Shown here in pieces: positions 1-7,627 of a DNA stretch of 10,687 bases (its first letter is position 1; each line of letters begins with the position of its first letter). The DNA comes from Zopfochytrium polystomum (taxonomy: Eukaryota > Chytridiomycota > Chytridiomycetes > Chytridiales > Chytridiaceae), in assembly GCA_025765615.1 (NCBI GenBank), contig JAIVFJ010000752.1:1-10687 (forward strand), read 5' to 3'. The notes beneath the pieces are model-generated. The model was given only the letters and a program-made list of their open reading frames with translations. It ran no database searches and was not told where the DNA came from. Made by a program: the position numbers and the translations under genes.

Positions 1-323
1 GCCACGTCAAGCTGGGCGCCAACACCCCCGCGATCGCGTCCGCGACCTCGGTTCTCACCCTCGCGTCGGAGCTCGGATCCTCGACGACCGCCACGACACA
101 CGGGATCGCCGTCTCCTCGCAGGACCAGTGCAAGGCGCTGTTCCGTCGGGGCCAGGCGCACCTTACGCGGAAGGAGCTGGAGGAGGCGGTGGAAGACCTG
201 ACGCGGGCGGCGGGGTTGGCGCCGGAGGACAAGCTGGTGGCGAGGGAGCTGGCGGTGGCGCAGAAGGCGGTGAGGGAGCGCGCGGAGAAGGAGAAGAAGG
301 CGTTTGCAAAGATGTTTCAGTGA
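1..323 (+). CDS. CPR6: Cyclophilin-40-type peptidyl-prolyl isomerase, C-terminal TPR end (5' partial)
   Basis: The frame beginning at base 3 is open for 106 codons and stops with TGA at 321-323. It holds the end of a TPR domain. HVKLGANTPAIASATSVLTL fits the second TPR helix pair of cyclophilin-40, where the family has a KLG..eAI..c..vL pattern. KALFRRGQAHL then begins the third TPR and leads through a PEDK turn to a lysine/glutamate-rich helix ending KKAFAKMFQ. Cpr6/Cyp40 proteins end in just this way; the FKBP51/52 relatives share a similar helix but run some 40 residues further. Family members are Hsp90 co-chaperones with an N-terminal cyclophilin isomerase domain, which lies outside the window. 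A serine/threonine-rich loop of about 15 residues (near SSTTATT) is inserted between the TPR helices, with no sign that it is an intron. The gene converges on the phosphatase to its right. I see no clear AATAAA just after the stop. Confidence 0.8.
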   Translation, partial: HVKLGANTPAIASATSVLTLASELGSSTTATTHGIAVSSQDQCKALFRRGQAHLTRKELEEAVEDLTRAAGLAPEDKLVARELAVAQKAVRERAEKEKKAFAKMFQ

Positions 324-842
324 GGATGGCGGGTGCGGGGTGGGGCGGTTGAGGGGATGAATGTAGGGCCATGGAGCGTCGAACAGGTCCAATGATTTTT
401 TCTTGTTTTTTATTCTACGCAGCCTCTTTAGCTAGTTAAGTGGGACTCGGGCGTCGCCACGCTCGGATGAGTTAGAAAAGGAAGAAGCGTTTAGAAAGCA
501 GCAAACCTGATGGGCGATTTTTTGCCGGAGCTGGTTTTCAGTCTGCCCCGAATGGATGCCCGAGAAGCACCTCGCTCGTGCTGCTTCCCGAAAGCAACGA
601 TGAATGCGGGGCAACCAAGAGGACGCTTATCTTTTGTACTTCCAACAACAAGAATTACTGCGAAAGAAGAAGGGGAATAATGAAGGAAGAAGGGGGAAAA
701 AAAAAAAAAAAAGTGCCTGAAACAGAAAACAGAAGTGAATTGCGAGTATAAAAAAAACCAGGACAGCTTCAATTGCCAGCTCATCCAACCAAAAACACAG
801 CGCTTCAAACGGCCTCCCTCGCCCCCGCCCTCACGTCCCCAA
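324..842. other. Convergent intergenic region (two 3' flanks)
   Basis: The two neighbouring genes converge here, so these 519 bases should hold both 3' UTRs and no promoter is expected. I found no protein-like reading. From 662 to 713 one strand is almost entirely purine (two T interruptions), ending in an A16 run at 697-712. A TATAAAA-like string near 747 is part of an A-rich stretch and lies in a 3' flank, so it is not called as a promoter. On the - strand an AATAAA-like string lies near 408-414, rather far from the phosphatase stop to be its poly(A) signal. Confidence 0.6.
662..713 (+). repeat. Near-homopurine tract ending in A16
   Basis: Fifty of 52 bases are A or G, the last part being G5 followed by sixteen A. 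It lies midway between two converging genes. It may be a simple-sequence expansion or a transcription-termination or pausing element; the sequence alone cannot decide. Confidence 0.8.
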
Positions 843-2293
843 TCACAAAAAGTACGGCGTAGTCTGCCTCGGCGGCACGACGCGCTCCGAGTCCGGCACG
901 GCAGAAAAGATTTTAAAACTGCTCTCGTCGACCGCGAGGCCCTCCTCGACGCGCATGATGGACGCGACGTTGCCGCAGCGGTAGCAGTAGTTGGGTGCGG
1001 ACCAGACGGTGACGAGGTTTTCCTCTTGGAACATGTACTTGAAGCCTTCTTGGACGAGCTGGTGGGCGCGCGCGATGAGGGTTAGGTTGTTGACGTGGTT
1101 GAACTGTGGTATCCGCGTTCCAATGAATGGGAGAGGGGATTGGAAAAGAGGTTCATGTTAGAGTAGATTGTGGCGTGGACGGTGCGAGGCAAAGGATCCA
1201 AACCTCCGTTGTGACTTTGTGGCCGAACAGCCAGCCCGCACCGCGAGGGCTCACGGCCCAAGTCTCGATATCGTCGGGATCGGACCACATCAAGTCTAAT
1301 TGAAAAATCGCAGGAATAAAAACGCACGTCAGTGATCGAAGGCGAACAAATAATACAAGCCTCACCGCAAAAGGCGCCGTCGTGCGGCACTTCTTGGCAT
1401 CGCTGGATGGTTCTGATCTGGTCGAGCGTTCGAACGTCTGGGGAGAGACCGCCGTGGACGCAAAGGATCCGGCCGTCAATGATCTGTAAATCAACACCAG
1501 CGGAACATTAATCCTCTATTGCTGTTGAAAAAATTGCTGAAACTTACAGCAGCAAGGGTGAGGTAGTCAAACACCGAGCAGCAATACTTCCAGACGTTTG
1601 CGTTCCCGTACTTTGTCTGACACTCGTCTGAAGGTGGCGGCAAGTTACATGGATTAATAAGGCTCACAAGTTCCCCCTCCAACGCACCGTAAAACCCGTA
1701 AACCTGCGTGATCTGTCGACTCTCGTGGTTCCCGCGAAGGAGTGTGATCTTGTCCGGATACCGAGCCTTCAGCACCATCAGCAGCGTGAACGTCTCGAGG
1801 CTGTAGTACCCACGGTCCACAAAGTCGCCCTGGCGAAAGGAAACAAGACAGCAACGGTCAGATTAAAACGAGTGGCGAGGCCGGCACAGGATCAGACAAA
1901 ATCGCCCCCCACCATAAAGACGTAGCTGACGGTGGGGACCTCTCCACCGACGCGGAACAGCTCGAGCAGATCGTAAAACTGGCCGTGGATGTCGCCGCAG
2001 ACGACCACGGGGGCGTGGAGGGGTTGGATATTTGACTCCTCGATCAGCAGCTCTTTGACCTACATCAGGGTAATACGTGGCACAGTGGGATGGTCAGATC
2101 GGGCACGAACGGGGGTGGCGAAGCAGCCGATCTCACGATAATTACCATGTCGCAGAGCTTCTTGATGTCGGATTCAGGAAGATACTGGCACTTCCGGATC
2201 GTGACGAGCCATTCGTCTGGGCCGCCTGCACAAGCCAATAACAGGGGAGCAGGTGAGTGGATCGTGAATGGCGATCGCAGGCCGACCTGGCAT
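843..2293 (-). CDS. SIT4: Serine/threonine protein phosphatase PP6 (Sit4) catalytic subunit, eight exons
   Basis: Joining exons 2287-2293, 2146-2225, 1913-2059, 1688-1829, 1548-1627, 1366-1483, 1204-1295 and 843-1103 gives 308 codons plus TGA, the usual length for the family. Metal and catalytic motifs are all present: GDIHGQ (51-56), GDFVDRG (79-85), RGNHES (110-115), HGGLSP (162-167), RAHQ (His236) and [11 protein letters not shown] (from 257). The PDEWL start, the [17 protein letters not shown] segment and the TTPYFL end point to PP6/Sit4/Ppe1 rather than PP2A or PP4. The family acts with SAPS-domain regulatory subunits in TOR signalling, G1/S progression and trafficking. The seven introns are 61, 86, 83, 60, 64, 82 and 100 bp, all bounded by GT...AG. 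The internal joins restore conserved codons exactly. The first exon (seven bases, ATGCCAG) with its GTCGGC donor is the least certain part; it is chosen because it gives MPGGPDEWL, close to yeast Sit4. Confidence is high for identity, moderate for the start. Confidence 0.93.
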
Positions 2294-2309
2294 TGCGATT
2301 GGAAGAGAC

Positions 2310-2541
2310 GTCGAACTTGTCAGAAATTGATTCTCCACAATCTGGACTTGCCTCCCTGGCCTCGATCTCTTCAACTTTGCGACCTTACACCGCCACTGCC
2401 GCACGCAAGCACTTGCACTTTTCTCGCTCCCGTACGCATCTCTCGTTGCAGCTAGCCAGCGGCCGCGGGCTGGTCGACCTCCTGGCATTCCGCCTGGACC
2501 ATGCCACAATCCGCATCGGATCCTGCGCCGCTCGACGCCGA
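2310..2541 (+). pseudogene. Decayed copy of the ankyrin-like gene's N-terminal module
   Basis: This stretch aligns by eye with the start of the gene at 2904 and with the fragment at 4977. The best-kept part is around 2440-2520, including the shared string CCAGCGGCCGCGG followed by CTGGTCGACCTCCTGGC. In that part the reading ASGRGLVDLLAF is still visible. The frame is lost: there is an insertion of about 4 bases before GCCAGCGG (near 2453) and a deletion of about 5 bases after CGGATCC (near 2522). Similarity to the paralogue ends after GACGCC at about 2541. The relic sits directly upstream of the first exon of the phosphatase gene on the opposite strand, so it occupies what should be that gene's promoter region. 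The left boundary is fuzzy because similarity fades before 2340. Confidence 0.75.
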
Positions 2542-2903
2542 ATAAAGTGTATGATGAACAAGGGGAGTGTCTGACAGGTACCAACCACCGGCTACCACCC
2601 TAAACTCATCGAAACTAACCCCATCTCGCAACATCAGACTTCCGGTTGTAAACCGCAAATTAGCAACACTTTTGCTGTCATGAACATGCATGTTTATTAC
2701 CATTCTGATGACGAGCAACTGGTATGGCGAATGCTAGTGTTGCGAATGGTGTCGTTGCCAAGCGGCGTCTGTGGAATTGACTGTACTTCGAACGAGAGGA
2801 TTGGCATCAGGAGGTGTTCGTTCTCGTTTCACCGTTTGAGCAGTGATATCGTTAATGGTCAGCAGAACAAGGTTGAAACACGCAGACACAGCAAGCAAGC
2901 AAA
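2542..2903. other. Intergenic/5' flank of the ankyrin-GATA gene
   Basis: No gene is supported here. A long reading frame does open at 2680 and joins the downstream gene, but over this part its composition is unlike a protein and it lacks similarity to the two paralogous copies. A 12 bp perfect palindrome AACATGCATGTT lies at about 2682-2694. The last ~60 bases before 2904 (GAACAAGGTTGAAACACGCAG...) weakly resemble the flank just before 4977, suggesting that the duplication carried some upstream sequence with it. Confidence 0.5.
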
Positions 2904-4710
2904 ATGCGGTCGCCGCCACACCTCGTCCTCGACGCAATACTCTCGATCTGCACGTACCTCCCGGGCCCCGATCGCTTCTCCTCGCGACCCTGTACCGCCA
3001 CAGCCGCACGCAGGCCCTTGCGCTCTTCTCGATCCCCTCAGCGTCTCTCGTTGCAGCCAGCGGCCGCGGCCTGGTCGACCTCCTGGCGTTCCGCGTGGAG
3101 CACGCCACAATCCGCATCGGATCCATCGCTGCGCCGCTCGACGCCATCCTGTGGACGCTTCACTCGCGAACGGTACGGAGATCAGACGGATCCGAGCTGC
3201 GCCTCGAGTGGTGGGACATCGACGCCATGCCTTCCGGCAGCTCTGCTTTTGCAGGCTCGCCGAACGAGGCGTATCTCGCCACCGTGCACGCGGCGCTCCT
3301 CCGCGGCGGTGGGGCATGCCACATTCACGTCTTTGCGTGGTGGCGGACGCAACTCAAGAGCCCCGGCTTTCCCATGTCCCTATGTCCGGTGCGGTCCAAA
3401 GTGCCTGCGAAAACGGCTACGTCGCTATTCTGCAGTGGTGCCGCGACCACTGTCTGGACTTGTTCGAAATCGAGCCGAGTGCCGTGAGCGCTGCGGCAGA
3501 GGCGAACCACGCCGGCGTCGTGCGCTGGTGCGAGGCGAATGGCGTGCCCTTGGAATCGATCATGGAGGCGGACTTTGCAGACGAAGATTTGCAGTTGCGC
3601 CACCTTGAGCGGAGAAGGCGCCTTGGAGCCGCGGTTGGCACGCTGGGCTTGCAAACGCTGAGGGTTGCGTGCAAGTACGGCCAGTTGAGAGTTTTGCAGT
3701 GGCTGCGTGACAACAACGTGGTCACTTCTTGGGAAGGCCTCGTCGCGCTTGCGAATGCTCATGGAAACGTTGAGGTTCTCCGTTGGTGGAGGATGATGTC
3801 AGACAGTCGCGTCTGCATTTCCTCTCGTTACGCTTGCGAAGCCTATGGCCGTGGTCAAGCCGAACTTCTAGAGTTCTGGTGGGATTGTGGAGTTGAGCGC
3901 CGTCCAACGAGGCTGAATTTCCTGGACGCTGCTACGAACGGCAACAGTGCTGTATTTGAGATGCTGCTCAAGAGCGGTTTCACTCCCGATGGCGAAGCAC
4001 TTGTCGGCATTATCGAGCGTGCGTTCGAGCACAATCATCCGACTCTTTTACAGTGGCTGCACAGCAATGGGTTCCGATTGGAATTGACAGAAAGGATGGC
4101 GGAGTTGGCGTGCCACTGTGGAAGCGTTGAGGTCTTGGAATGGTGGAAAAACAGCGGGATTCCCTTCGTTTTCGACGCTTCGCCGAGCAAGAGGGGAGTG
4201 ATGCATAGAAGCCGACGCTGCCATCGTCTACTGAAATGGTGGGAAAATAGCGGTTTTGATGTCGCGTTGCCAACCAATGTCGACGTGGCGTCCATCTTAT
4301 CAGCTCCTGGACATGACAAAGTGGATGCGCTCCAGTGGTGGTATGAGCAGGAAGCCAGTCAAAAAACAGGGCTACTTTTTAAAGCAAGCGAGCATGGTGT
4401 GATCAACAGCATGTCCACTACGCGGACCTCAGCAATGCGGTGCACGAATTGTCACACAACTACCACGCCCTTGTGGCGTAAGGGGCCACTGGGTCCGAAT
4501 TCATTATGCAACGCTTGCGGCTCGAAGTGGAAGCACGGGAAGATGCCGCGATGGAACTTGCAAGATCTGGAGTGGTTTAGAAGGAACGGTTTGGAAATGC
4601 CTGCGGTGTGGCTGAACAGCGGGGCTCCGCAAATGAAACGCTTTGTCGTCGAAGCAAATCATTATTTGAAACGTCTCCGACAAGTGACCCAAATGCTCAG
4701 AGTGTGCTGA
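2904..4710 (+). CDS. Ankyrin-like (EWW/QWW) repeat protein with nested GATA zinc finger; 5' part frame-shifted
   Basis: From ATG 3382 to TGA 4708-4710 one frame encodes 442 aa. It is built of about ten degenerate ankyrin-like units of the form A..A...G...VLQWWxxxG, for example ACKYGQLRVLQWLRDNN and LACHCGSVEVLEWWKNSG. Near the end lies a GATA-type finger, C-x2-C-x18-C-x2-C (4441-4518), with basic flank GSKWKHGK. It splits the last repeat: helix A (KASEHGVIN) lies before the finger and helix B (LQDLEWFRRNGLEM) after it. Two paralogous copies show the ancestral start is ATG 2904 (MRSPPHLVLDAILSICTYLP, F-box-like at best). That reading slips by one base near 2978, where both paralogues have an extra base, and again between 3355 and 3395. 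A continuous 676-codon frame from 2680 exists, but its first ~230 residues are the non-ancestral frame. The product may therefore be the 442 aa form, a 676 aa overprinted form, or nothing. Function is unknown; a DNA-binding or scaffold role is an inference. Confidence 0.75.
4441..4518 (+). other. GATA-type zinc finger domain (C-x2-C-x18-C-x2-C)
   Basis: The four cysteines are encoded at 4441, 4450, 4507 and 4516. The loop has TPLWRKGPLGPNSLCNACG, the hallmark of GATA fingers, followed by a basic K/H-rich flank. The 18-residue loop is the spacing of the White-collar-type fungal and plant fingers rather than the 17-residue loop of animal GATA factors. Its placement inside an ankyrin-like repeat is described under the parent gene. 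Confidence 0.93.
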
Positions 4711-4734
4711 AGAAATCTCCCTTCCCGTTGCTTC

Positions 4735-4740
4735 AATAAA
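4735..4740 (+). terminator. Putative poly(A) signal AATAAA
   Basis: AATAAA lies 25 bases after the stop codon of the ankyrin-GATA gene, a usual position for a 3'-end processing signal. It suggests the 3' half of that gene is, or recently was, expressed. Confidence 0.55.
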
Positions 4741-4756
4741 ATCGTTCTCTTATCTC

Positions 4757-4770
4757 TTGATCGCGATCAA
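4757..4770. repeat. 14 bp perfect palindrome TTGATCGCGATCAA
   Basis: Both strands read TTGATCGCGATCAA. It lies just past the poly(A) signal of the ankyrin-GATA gene and about 200 bp before the next gene fragment. It could be a dimer-binding site or chance; no repeat of it was seen elsewhere in the window. Confidence 0.6.
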
Positions 4771-4826
4771 TTGATTCCGTCTCATTGTCTGGGGATCATT
4801 GCACCAGTTGGCATCCTCATACCTAT

Positions 4827-4900
4827 CGTCGGCCGCATCCGCCGACGGTGCTTGGTTCGCACTGCATGGGTTCTACGTGGCGCGAAAGTCGCCAAGCACC
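4827..4900. repeat. Two adjoining inverted repeats (potential hairpins)
   Basis: CGTCGGC (4827-4833) pairs with GCCGACG (4841-4847) across a 7-base loop. Starting on the last base of that arm, GGTGCTTGG (4847-4855) pairs with CCAAGCACC (4892-4900) across 36 bases. They lie in the 5' flank of the truncated copy at 4977. No coding function is seen here. Confidence 0.55.
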
Positions 4901-4976
4901 AACCAACCGAGTAACAGTTTTTCACATTATGCTCAGAAGGAGCGGAACAAAGCTTTGAGACGCAGGAGATCAGTAA

Positions 4977-5158
4977 ATGCGGTATCCCCCACCCCTCGTC
5001 CTCGATGCAATACTGTCGATCTGTACGTACCCTGGCTCCGAGGGCTTCATCCTCGCCACCCTGTATCGCCACAGCGACACTCAAGCCCTTGCGCTCTTCT
5101 CGATCCCCTCAGCGTCTCTCGTCGCAACCAGCGGCCGCGGGCTGGTCGACCTCCTCGC
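4977..5158 (+). pseudogene. Truncated N-terminal copy of the ankyrin-like gene, cut off at a MULE insertion
   Basis: From ATG 4977 about 60 codons read in one frame, starting MRYPPPLVLDAILSICTYPG and ending GRGLVDLLAF. It matches the start of the gene at 2904 base for base over most of its length, and it keeps the frame that the 2904 copy has lost near 2978. Similarity stops at CTCCTCGC (5151-5158), exactly where the T8G target duplication of the MULE element begins. The frame then runs into the transposon and stops at about 5303. The repeat and zinc-finger parts are missing, and I do not see them on the far side of the transposon, so the truncation is not explained by the insertion alone. 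Confidence 0.8.
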
Positions 5159-5167
5159 TTTTTTTTG

Positions 5168-5671
5168 GGTACGGCAAAACGGACCCTTTGCCCATATGAA
5201 CACTTCCCCCCATCCTCGCCAAAGTCAAGCCAATTATACCCGAAAACGAAGACTTCGACACATTTATGAAGGAATGGGCACATCTTTGCCGCTGCAAAGA
5301 TGAGGTCGAATTTAACCTTTCGTGGACTTTCGCCAATCACAGGGCGAAAAATGGCCCGCCGCAGTTCGTTATCTCGAAAGGTAGTTGGATCTAAAAGCGC
5401 TTCGTGGAAGTTTGGACAGATGCACACCTTCATTTTGCTTCATTTTGGGCCTACCGTCACATCGCGAATCGAAGGAAACCACGCAGTACTTGAGAAATTC
5501 TTGGAGATTACGACAAACGACCTCCTCGGCGCTTTTGAGTGTATCAAGTGGCCCTCCATTTCCAATAGAGACGCGAAGGAGCAATTGTGTCAAAATCCTT
5601 CTCGTCCGGAAGGACAATAAACAAAAAAAACCAGGGGGGGTGCAAAGTTCATAGGTCCGTTTAGCCGTACC
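5168..5671 (+). mobile_element. Mutator-like (MULE) derivative, 504 bp, with short TIRs and 9 bp target duplication
   Basis: The left end GGTACGGCAAAACGGACC (5168-5185) and the reverse complement of the right end (5654-5671) agree at 17 of 18 bases. Immediately outside lie identical 9 bp direct repeats TTTTTTTTG (5159-5167 and 5672-5680). Nine-base duplications are typical of the Mutator superfamily. Inside is a remnant of a MULE-type transposase (separate entry) that begins inside the left TIR, so the element is an internally deleted, non-autonomous derivative. The T-rich duplication is low-complexity, which weakens its weight somewhat. TIRs, duplication length and protein content agree independently. 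Confidence 0.75.
5187..5621 (+). pseudogene. MULE transposase C-terminal remnant (frame-shifted, in-frame stop)
   Basis: The frame from about 5203 reads PPILAKVKPIIPENEDFDTF, then MKEWAHLCRCKDEVEFNLSW and QFVISKGSW. It meets TAA at 5392-5394 and continues with KRFVEVWTDAHLHF. The next segment, HFGPTVTSRIEGNHAVLEKF, continues one frame over and stops at TAA about 5619-5621. The pattern (H.N..ILAK.K, then W.......F, then W.......HFG..TTSR.E..H..LK..L) is that of the end of the MULE DDE domain in fungal and plant MULE transposases, with the TSRIE glutamate in the position of the last catalytic acid. The break is an exact 10 bp tandem duplication, CTTCATTTTG at 5428-5437 and 5438-5447; with one copy the two frames are continuous. 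A second slip lies in the C-run near 5206-5211. It cannot encode an active enzyme; the first two catalytic acids are absent. Confidence 0.72.
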
Positions 5672-6259
5672 TTTTTTTTGGCTGGTGGAGTGGGTTTCTC
5701 CGTCGACGTCATTTGTCCAACACGCCATTTTTCTCAACAACTCTTTACCAATCTCTCATTATCTTGCCTTTGCCACCGTCACTCGCAGACTTAGTTGCAG
5801 CAGCTGGCGTTGCTGCACTCTGCACACTCATGTTCGAATGACCCCTTCGTCCGAAGATGAAGCCTGCCTTGGGGAAGGCCAGTGTCTTTCCTCCCCCGCC
5901 TCGATAGGTGCTGGGCGCTTCTGGGCAGTGCGCCCAGTTGCCTTGCTTCCACCAGCGTTACTGCTGGTGGTGTTTTTCACCGACTCAGATGGACTACTCG
6001 CCGTGCCGCCACCTCAACCAGCCCTGTTGCCAGCCCAGGAGCCGCTCACGGTAGCAAGGTCTCCTTGCTTCCGGCCGGAGAAAAATTTCCGCCAGGATTT
6101 CGCCCTCTTCCTGCCGCCTGCCGTCGAGGCTTTTCACCTCCTCCTGCTGCTTCGTTGTCGTGCCACCGTAGTTCTCCACAAGTTTGAAGCAAATTCACAA
6201 GCTCATATTGCCCTTTCCTTGCATGAACAACCGAGATTTTTTCCCATCTAAGGCACAGG

Positions 6260-6960
6260 CAGGTGTCTGGGATGCAATCAGCAGCGGAGTGCATGTGTCC
6301 TCGTTCTCAGCATTCACATTGGCACCTCACTGCAATAACCACTTGACCACTTCTAAATGGCCATTTTGAGAGCAGAGTGAAGTGGTGTCCACATTTTCCT
6401 TGTTTCAGCATTCATAGTGTCACCTTCCTGCAACAACAACTTGACCGCCCCTAAATGACCATTCTGCGATGCAAAGTGGAGCGGTGGAGCGTAGTCCACT
6501 TGCCCTTCTCTTCAGCATTTACAGTGGACCCTTCCTGGACCAACCACTTGGTCACTTTAAATGGCCATTCTGCAATGCAGTATGAAGTGCAGTGGACTTG
6601 TGATTGCTCTCAGCATTCACAAAGGCACCTTTCAGCAGCAACGTCTTTGCCACCTCCAAATGTTCATTCTGGGATGCAGACAGGAGAGGCAACCACTTTA
6701 GCGTTTCCTCAGCAATCACATTTGCACCTTCGTGTAACAACTGCTTCACTACTTCCAATCGCATTTGAAGTTGCAAAGTGGAGTGGAGTGGACTTGCTGT
6801 TGTCTTCAGCATTCACAGTGGCACCTTCCTGCAACAACCACTTCACCACTTTTAAATGTCCCTTTTTGCAAGCAACGTGGAGAGGTGTCCTTTCACATTC
6901 ATCAGCCACATCAAGTGGCATCCTGTGAAGGAGAAACCACTCAAGCATTTTTCTCTTCAT
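6260..6960 (-). repeat. Six ankyrin repeats (about 99 bp units) of the NLR-like pseudogene
   Basis: On the - strand the classic unit is clear, for example TPLHVACKKGHLKVVKWLLQ followed by EGATVNAEDNSKS. Marker CAG triplets on the + strand (in CAGCATTCAC-like strings) at 6308, 6406, 6513, 6611, 6710 and 6807 show spacings of 98, 107, 98, 99 and 97. Only one is the in-frame 99, so nearly every unit border carries a small indel. There is also a premature TGA in LLQ*GANVNAE (about 6332). Units are still strongly similar, suggesting recent loss of function of a once homogeneous array. Confidence 0.88.
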
Positions 6961-7192
6961 CATGGGAGTGCGTTAAAAAGTCCTATTTTGTACTGTCTCC
7001 TGTCTGAATATAACTATGATTAAATTGCTGATCTCGATCCTCAAGCATGATGGAGAAATTTCTTTTCTAACCTCTCCCAGACTGATGTAAAACTGCCAAT
7101 CTGCACATCTCATGCTTGATACCAGGTGGTCTGAAAGAATCTTGTGCATACTTTCACTTTCCTTGATCACTGATGTCCAAAATGCGATAAAT

Positions 7193-7255
7193 CTAAAAAA
7201 AAAAACGTTAGATGATATGGTTCACAATTAGGAGTCAAGAAGGAAGAATACTTGC
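7193..7255 (-). other. Probable 63 bp GC-AG spliceosomal intron in the NLR-like pseudogene
   Basis: On the - strand GTGGAG|GCAAGT is the strict consensus required of GC donors. A CTAAC branch-point string lies about 15 bases before the end, followed by a run of 11 T and TAG. Removing it joins VVGQVLVE to IYRILDISDQGK, the normal continuation of the winged-helix segment in NACHT proteins. Its length matches the phosphatase introns (60-100 bp). Reading through instead meets a TGA at once. Confidence 0.65.
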
Positions 7256-7622
7256 CTCCACAAGAACTTGCCCAACCACATGTGAGGGGACAGCAAGAAT
7301 CTCTGCAATGACATCTTGTGTGATGGGCTCTTTGGTAGCCAGAACAACTTTCATCACAAGCTGAAAGTTGTTGGTGTTGACTTGGCTGCTCCTGAAAAAC
7401 TTCTCACTCCATCAATACCACCAAATGTTTTGATGGTGGGCACAAATCGTCAGCACAAGCCACATCACACAACTTCCTGAAAGAGGGAAGCACATGGCAC
7501 AGATTCCAGATGGTAGTGGCAACAAGCTTTCTTTTGCACATCATCGTGCCGCAGGAAATAAAAGAGCCCAAAGCATACTTGCTGGGAAGATTCTGGCTTG
7601 TAAGCAAGGCAACCAGAGACTT

Positions 7623-7627
7623 GCTGA
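7623..7627. repeat. Target site duplication of the solo LTR, left copy (GCTGA)
   Basis: Identical to 8008-8012. On the - strand it reads TCAGC and supplies the last Leu-Ser bases of the broken Walker A motif. Confidence 0.75.

Noticed and set aside
2174..2584. 136-codon - strand frame overlapping the start of the phosphatase gene
   Set aside because: It uses a frame other than that of the conserved phosphatase exon, crosses that gene's first intron and overlaps the antisense of a gene relic.
2972..3400. Introns as an explanation of the frame changes in the ankyrin-GATA gene
   Set aside because: Candidate GT...AG pairs, such as a 60-base one from 2955, would remove conserved residues and do not restore the frame. 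Paralogous copies show single-base differences instead.
5428..5447. Programmed ribosomal frameshifting in the transposase remnant
   Set aside because: The break is explained by an exact 10 bp tandem duplication, and an in-frame TAA upstream (5392-5394) shows the reading is already dead.
5685..6251. 188-codon + strand frame
   Set aside because: It runs antisense through the tail of the NLR-like pseudogene and shows no domain; the open frame follows from GC-rich antisense sequence.
6260..6960. Regularly spaced repeats suggesting a CRISPR array
   Set aside because: The ~99 bp units encode ankyrin repeats on the - strand and have no spacer structure; the window is eukaryotic.
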